64,000 nt of DNA from F1-120-MAGs118 sp013360535 (GTDB lineage: Bacteria > Planctomycetota > UBA1135 > GCA-002686595), in the NCBI GenBank assembly GCA_026647215.1, contig JAPKHC010000016.1, positions 1-64,000 of the forward strand, in the 5' to 3' direction. The notes under the pieces are model-generated. The model saw nothing but the letters and a program-made list of their open reading frames with translations. It had not been told where the DNA came from and did no database searches. Numbering within the stretch: the stretch's first letter is position 1; each line of letters opens with the position of its first letter. Both the position numbers and the translations under genes were made by a program. Shown here in pieces: positions 59,664-64,000 of this stretch.

Positions 59664-62600
59664 CGGTCACCTCCATCGGCATGTCATTTTCCTCGCCGGA
59701 TTCCGCCGGAATCGCGAAGCGCAGGAACAGGCTCGGAACGAGCAGCATGTTGAGCAGGGTCGAGGACAACAGGCCCCACAGGATCACCACCGCCATCGGC
59801 GTGAGGATCTCACTGCCCGGCTTGTCGCCGCGCAGTGCGAGCGGGATCAGCGCGAGGCCCGCGGCCAGCGCCGTCATCAGGATCGGCGCGAGGCGCTCAA
59901 GCGCGCCCCGTCGCACCGCCTCGCGGAAGTCGCGCACGCCTTCGTGGCGCTGCAGGTGGCGGATGTGCGAGACGAGCATGATGCCGTTGCGCGCCGCGAC
60001 ACCGAACACGGTGATGAAGCCGATGATCGAGGCCACGGTGAGCACGCCGCCGGTCAGGTAGACGCCCAGCACGCCGCCGATCAGAGCGAGCGGCAGGTTG
60101 AGCAGGATCAGCGCCGCGTCGCGCACCGATCCGAAGGCGAAGTACAGGAGGAACGCGATGCTCGCGACGATCAGTATGCCGAGCACGCCGAGCAGCTCGC
60201 CCGTCGCCTGCGCGCTCTCGAACTGGCCGCCATACTCGACCCAGTAGCCCGAGGGCAGGTCCACGCGCGACTCGATTCCGGCGCGGATTTCCTCGACGAC
60301 GCCGCGCAGGTCGCGGCCCGCGACGTTGCACATCACGACGATCTTGCGCTGCGCGTTCTCGCGGCTGATGAAGTTCGGCGTGCGGTCCTCGCGCACCGTG
60401 GCGAGCGCGCGCAGCGGGATGCGCTGTCCCTCCGGGGCCTCGACGAGCACGTCCGGCAGGTACTCCGGATCGAGCTCGCCCGCGCCGCTCGTACGCACGA
60501 CGAGCGCCACGGGATTGGTTCCCTCGAGCACTTCGCTCGCGACGCTGCCCTTCGTGGCGAGCTCGACAGCGTGGGCCACGTCCTCGATGTGCAGCCCATG
60601 CCGCGCGATCGCCGCGCGGTCGAACTCGATGCGCATCGTCGGCACCAGCGCCTGCCGCTCGACCGACAGGTCGACGACACCCGGCACCGTGCCCATCACC
60701 TCCTCGATCTTCGCGCCGAGGTCGCGCAGTTGCCCGAGATCGGGCCCGAACAGCTTGACCGCGATGCTCGCGCGCGTGCCCGAGAGCATGTGGTCGATGC
60801 GGTGCCCGATCGGCTGGCCGAACGAGGCCTGGATGCCGGGAATCCTCGCGAGCCGCTCGCGCAGCGACTCGAGCAACTCGTCCTTCGTGCGCCGTGGCTT
60901 CCCCAGCCGCACAGGAGCTTCCATGTCGAGCGTCATGTCCATCTCGCTCGCCTCGACGCCCTGCACGTGCTCGTCCTCTTCGGCACGCCCGGTGCGTCGC
61001 CCGATCGCGACCACCTCGGGTTCCTGCATGACCTCGCGCTCGACGAGCTGCGCGAGCTGGTCCCCTTGCGCGATCGACGTGCCAGGCAGGCTCGCGACCT
61101 CGACGACCAAGGCGCCTTCATTGAATTCCGGCAGGAACCCGCGCCCCATGGTCGCCGCGCTCCACGTCGCGAGGGCGAGCATCGCAGCACTCGGAATCCC
61201 GACGATCCACGGGTGGTTCAGCGCCCACTCGAGCGGCCTCGCGTACAGCTTCTGCAGCCAGTGCACGAGCGGCGGCTCCCCACCCTTCGTCACGATGCGG
61301 CTGTTCGGCAGGAGCAGGCTGCACAAGGCCGGAGTCAGCGTGAGCGCGGTGAGCAGCGACGCCGCGAGCGACACCGTGAACGCGAGTCCCAGCGGCCGCA
61401 AGAGCCGCCCCTCGACGCCCGACAGGAAGAACAGCGGCGCGAACACGAGCAGGATGATGAACGTCGCCAGCACGATCGAGCCGCGCACCTCCACGCTCGC
61501 CGCATAGATCACGCTCACCGCCGCCTTGCGCCGGCCCTCGGGCAGCTTGCGGTTCTCGCGCAGGCGCCGCAGCACGTTCTCGACGTCGATGATGGCGTCG
61601 TCGACCAGCGCTCCGATCGCGATGGCCATGCCACCGAGCGTCATCGTGTTGATGTTCGCGCCCATCAGCTCGAGCGCGAGCACGGTGATGAGCAAGGACA
61701 GCGGCAGCGCGAGCAGCGTGATCACGCTCGCGCGTGTGCTCGCGAGGAACGCCGCCACGACCAGCACGACGAACAGCGCACCCTCGACGAGCGCCGAGAC
61801 GGTGTTGTCGACCGAGTTCTGGATGAACGAGGCCTGCCGGAACAGGTTGCGGTTGATGTGCATGCCCGCCGGCAGCACGGCTTGCAGCTCGTCGAGCGTG
61901 CGATCGAGCCGTCCCGTGAGCTCGAGCGTGTTCGCGCCCGGCTGCTTCTGCACGGCGAGCACGACCCCAGGCTCGATGATCGCCTCCCAGTTCGGCCCGC
62001 GCCGCGACGCCGCCGCCGTTCCGCGCTTGAGCGCCGGCCCGATCACGACCTGGCCGAGGTCGCGCACCGTCACCGGCACGCCCTCGCGCCGCGCGACCTG
62101 CACCGCCGCGATGTCGTCGATGCCGACGACACGACCGATGCCTTCGACGAGCACTTCCTGCGCGCCCATGTGCAGCACGCCGGCCGCGACGTTCTGGTTC
62201 GAGCCCGCGAGCGCCTCGATCACCTCGTCCGCCGTCACGCCGTAGGCGCGCATGCGATCGGGGGCGAGCAGCACCTGGTACTGCTTCGTGTCCCCGCCGA
62301 TCGGCGTCACCTGCGACACGCCCGGCACCGAGAGCAGCCGGCGCTTGAGCACCGTCGTCGCCGTCGTGCGCAGCTCGAGCGGCCCGTGGCGATCGCTGGT
62401 GAGCGACACGAACAGGATCTCGCCCATCACGCTCGACACCGGCGCGAGCTTGGGCGCCTCGACGCCTTCCGGCATCGCGCCCGCGATCGTGCTCAAGCGC
62501 TCCGCCACCGTCTGGCGCGCGCGCTGGATCTCGGTTCCCCACTCGAACTCGACCCACACGACCGTGATGCCGAGCGCCGTGCCCGAGCGCACGCGTCGCA

Positions 62601-62835
62601 CGCCCGAGGCGCCGTTCATCACGCTCTCGATCGGGAACGTGACCTGCGTCTCCATCTCCTGCGGAGACAGGCTGTGGCCTTCGACGAGCACCGTGACGGT
62701 CGGCGCCGTCAGGTCAGGGAAGACGTCGACCGGCATGCGCAGCGTGACGAACACGCCCAGCGCCATCGTGACGATCGACAGGACGACCACCGTGAGGCGC
62801 TTCTCGAGCGCCCAGCGGATCAGGAGGTTGATCAT
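59650..62835 (-). CDS. Heavy-metal efflux RND pump, CusA/CzcA family
   Basis: A 1061-aa pump from ATG 62835. HME-RND hallmarks are clear: RMPVDVFPDLTAPTVTVLVEG, ESVMNGASGVRRVRSGTALGITVVWVEFEWGT, and TM4 GGMAIAIGALVDDAIIDVENVLRRLREN with the DD pair, then E in the family position; VFGVAARNGIMLVSHIRHLQ in the second half. Methionines around AGVLHMGAQ and SEMDMTLDMEAPV could serve as a soft-metal path as in CusA, but the selectivity (Cu/Ag versus Zn/Co/Cd) is not settled. It exports periplasmic or cytosolic metal ions using the proton gradient, together with the adjacent adaptor and TolC genes. Confidence 0.92.
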   Translation of the reverse strand: MINLLIRWALEKRLTVVVLSIVTMALGVFVTLRMPVDVFPDLTAPTVTVLVEGHSLSPQEMETQVTFPIESVMNGASGVRRVRSGTALGITVVWVEFEWGTEIQRARQTVAERLSTIAGAMPEGVEAPKLAPVSSVMGEILFVSLTSDRHGPLELRTTATTVLKRRLLSVPGVSQVTPIGGDTKQYQVLLAPDRMRAYGVTADEVIEALAGSNQNVAAGVLHMGAQEVLVEGIGRVVGIDDIAAVQVARREGVPVTVRDLGQVVIGPALKRGTAAASRRGPNWEAIIEPGVVLAVQKQPGANTLELTGRLDRTLDELQAVLPAGMHINRNLFRQASFIQNSVDNTVSALVEGALFVVLVVAAFLASTRASVITLLALPLSLLITVLALELMGANINTMTLGGMAIAIGALVDDAIIDVENVLRRLRENRKLPEGRRKAAVSVIYAASVEVRGSIVLATFIILLVFAPLFFLSGVEGRLLRPLGLAFTVSLAASLLTALTLTPALCSLLLPNSRIVTKGGEPPLVHWLQKLYARPLEWALNHPWIVGIPSAAMLALATWSAATMGRGFLPEFNEGALVVEVASLPGTSIAQGDQLAQLVEREVMQEPEVVAIGRRTGRAEEDEHVQGVEASEMDMTLDMEAPVRLGKPRRTKDELLESLRERLARIPGIQASFGQPIGHRIDHMLSGTRASIAVKLFGPDLGQLRDLGAKIEEVMGTVPGVVDLSVERQALVPTMRIEFDRAAIARHGLHIEDVAHAVELATKGSVASEVLEGTNPVALVVRTSGAGELDPEYLPDVLVEAPEGQRIPLRALATVREDRTPNFISRENAQRKIVVMCNVAGRDLRGVVEEIRAGIESRVDLPSGYWVEYGGQFESAQATGELLGVLGILIVASIAFLLYFAFGSVRDAALILLNLPLALIGGVLGVYLTGGVLTVASIIGFITVFGVAARNGIMLVSHIRHLQRHEGVRDFREAVRRGALERLAPILMTALAAGLALIPLALRGDKPGSEILTPMAVVILWGLLSSTLLNMLLVPSLFLRFAIPAESGEENDMPMEVTGAEA

Positions 62836-62850
62836 CGAAGTGGCTCCCGA

Positions 62851-64000
62851 TCAGTGGTGGTGGTGTTCCATCGACGCGGGCGCCATCGACGCGAGCCGCA
62901 CGATGTAGGCGCCACGGGTCGCGACGCGCTCGCCCTCCGCGAGCCCCTCGAGCACCTCGACGCTCGCGCCGTCGCGCAGGCCCAGCCGCAGCTGGCGCTT
63001 CTCGAACAGCTCGCCCGAGCGCATCACGTAGGCCGTCGGCACGCCCTGGTCCATCACGATCGCCTCGTGCGGGATCGCGAGCGCCCCGCGCACGAGTTCC
63101 GTGCGCAGCTCGAGTTCGGCGAGCTGGCCCTCGATCAGCCTGCCGGCGGCATTTTCCGCCGGAAACCGCACGATCACGGCCCGCGAGTCCGCGCTCACGC
63201 GGGGCGCGATGTACGGCGCACCGGCGAGCTCGAGGCGCTCGTCCGGAAGCCCGAGGAACGTCGCCGTCGCGCCGAGCTCGCGCGCGACGCGGTGCAGGTC
63301 GAACTCGGACACCCGCCCTTCGATCCACACCTTCGACGGATCGACGATGTGCACGAGCTCCATGTCCGGCGTCACGCTCGCGCCGGCGGACGGCGACGCC
63401 CACGTCACTACGCCGTCGATCGGCGCCGTCACTTGCACGCGCACCACCGGCGAGCCCGAGCGCGCGTCGAACGGCACGCGGTCGGTGATCAGCCGCTCGA
63501 CGGTCTGCTTGCGCCCGAGCGCGAGCTCCTCCTCGTGCAGCGTCATCTCGACCTCGAGCTCCGCTGCATCGAGCTCGGGCAGCGTGCTCAGGCCCTCGGG
63601 CCGCAGCGCCTTCAGGCGCTCGAGCTCGCGCTGCGCGAACGAGCGCCGCAGCTGGGAGTGCTCGACCTCGTGCACGGCCTCGACGAGCCGCATCTCCAGC
63701 TCGAGCCGCAGCGCGTGCAACTGCGCGATCGTCGCCGCATCCGCCGGCGGTTCGACGCTGAACAGCACCTCGCCCGCCTTCACTCGTTCGCCCGAGCGCG
63801 GCAGCGTGCGCCCTTCGACCGGCGCGATGCGGCCCGCCACCGGCGCGTGCACGTCAGCCTGCGCCGCGTCGGGCAGGCGCACGCTCGCCGGCACCACGAG
63901 CCTGCGCGCGAGGTCCTTGCGCTCGACCTTCGCGAGCAGGAGCCGCAGCGGCCACTGCTGCTCGAGCAGGAACGGCATGCCTGCCGCTCCGCTCTCTTCC
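62851..64000 (-). CDS. CusB-like periplasmic adaptor, 5' end outside window
   Basis: The frame is open beyond an internal ATG (63978) to the window edge, and the sequence before and after it (EESGAAG then MPFLLEQQW) matches the place in CusB/CzcB-type adaptors just after the N-terminal metal-binding or linker region, so the true start lies outside. Visible parts: lipoyl half VHAPVAGRIAPVEGRTLPRSGERVKAGEVLFSV, helical hairpin, second lipoyl half VTAPIDGVVTWASPSAGASVTPD, beta-barrel and membrane-proximal domain. The C-terminus ends MEHHHH, a His-rich tail that may bind metal. It is 15 bp upstream of the pump gene on the same strand. Confidence 0.87.
   Translation of the reverse strand, partial: EESGAAGMPFLLEQQWPLRLLLAKVERKDLARRLVVPASVRLPDAAQADVHAPVAGRIAPVEGRTLPRSGERVKAGEVLFSVEPPADAATIAQLHALRLELEMRLVEAVHEVEHSQLRRSFAQRELERLKALRPEGLSTLPELDAAELEVEMTLHEEELALGRKQTVERLITDRVPFDARSGSPVVRVQVTAPIDGVVTWASPSAGASVTPDMELVHIVDPSKVWIEGRVSEFDLHRVARELGATATFLGLPDERLELAGAPYIAPRVSADSRAVIVRFPAENAAGRLIEGQLAELELRTELVRGALAIPHEAIVMDQGVPTAYVMRSGELFEKRQLRLGLRDGASVEVLEGLAEGERVATRGAYIVRLASMAPASMEHHHH

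Overview
The window looks like chromosomal DNA of a planctomycete (Planctomycetota). This is inference from gene content. The DNA is very GC-rich. Several secreted proteins (FG-GAP propeller, LamG and stand-alone types) end in the same ~100-residue C-terminal module, a style I associate with planctomycetes. DUF4190, DUF2752, PDZ/toroid, M60 and DPP III-like proteins and two sigma-54 activators also fit. Genes are tightly packed with many 1-14 nt overlaps, and GTG and TTG starts are common. I see no tRNA, rRNA or CRISPR array. Both window edges cut a gene (a secreted protein at 1-776 on the minus strand, a metal-efflux adaptor at 62851-64000 on the minus strand).

Layout: (a) 1-16.9 kb is mostly nutrient acquisition. 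It holds a coupled RbsA/RbsC-like sugar importer with CutC, an M60-type metallopeptidase and an exported DODA-type dioxygenase. An L-rhamnose mutarotase overlaps a GH95 glycosidase, divergent from a BNR/sialidase-like protein and a NupG-like transporter. Small membrane proteins, a secreted PDZ/toroid protein, an arm-type DNA-binding miniprotein and a secreted protein follow. (b) 16.8-18.6 kb carries an IS110-family element with a structured 5' noncoding region (candidate bridge RNA). It is bracketed by a perfect 70-bp direct repeat made of the 3' end of the secreted-protein gene. (c) 18.7-26.4 kb holds a PAC2 protein, a Na+/H+ antiporter, a two-repeat SRPBCC-like protein, a DPP III-like lipoprotein and an Ig-like lipoprotein.

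(d) 26.4-39.4 kb is the most coherent system. Two divergent, translationally coupled operons share a 219-bp intergenic region. The rightward one encodes membrane-anchored YceI, a small lipoprotein, a UbiG-type methyltransferase, an ICMT-type membrane methyltransferase and a type III polyketide synthase. The leftward one encodes an MMPL/RND exporter, a geranylgeranyl-reductase-like flavoprotein, an unknown protein, a sensor kinase and an NtrC-type sigma-54 response regulator, followed by an ABC-F ATPase. A good -24/-12 element precedes the rightward operon and a weaker one the leftward operon. I infer a sigma-54-controlled pathway that makes, methylates, oxidises and exports an alkylresorcinol- or alkylpyrone-type lipid.

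(e) 39.4-49.2 kb holds two tandem FG-GAP proteins, a class IV aminotransferase, an M19 dipeptidase, a diheme cytochrome c with an ethylbenzene-dehydrogenase-like domain divergent from a PAS/sigma-54 activator, and a LamG protein. (f) 49.4-58.3 kb is a probable single operon for sulfide/persulfide handling (MBL-rhodanese, split YeeE/YedE, TSUP) continuing into a TolC/MFP/RND tripartite pump, preceded by a sigma-54-like element. (g) 58.3-64.0 kb is a convergent Cus/Czc-type metal efflux operon.
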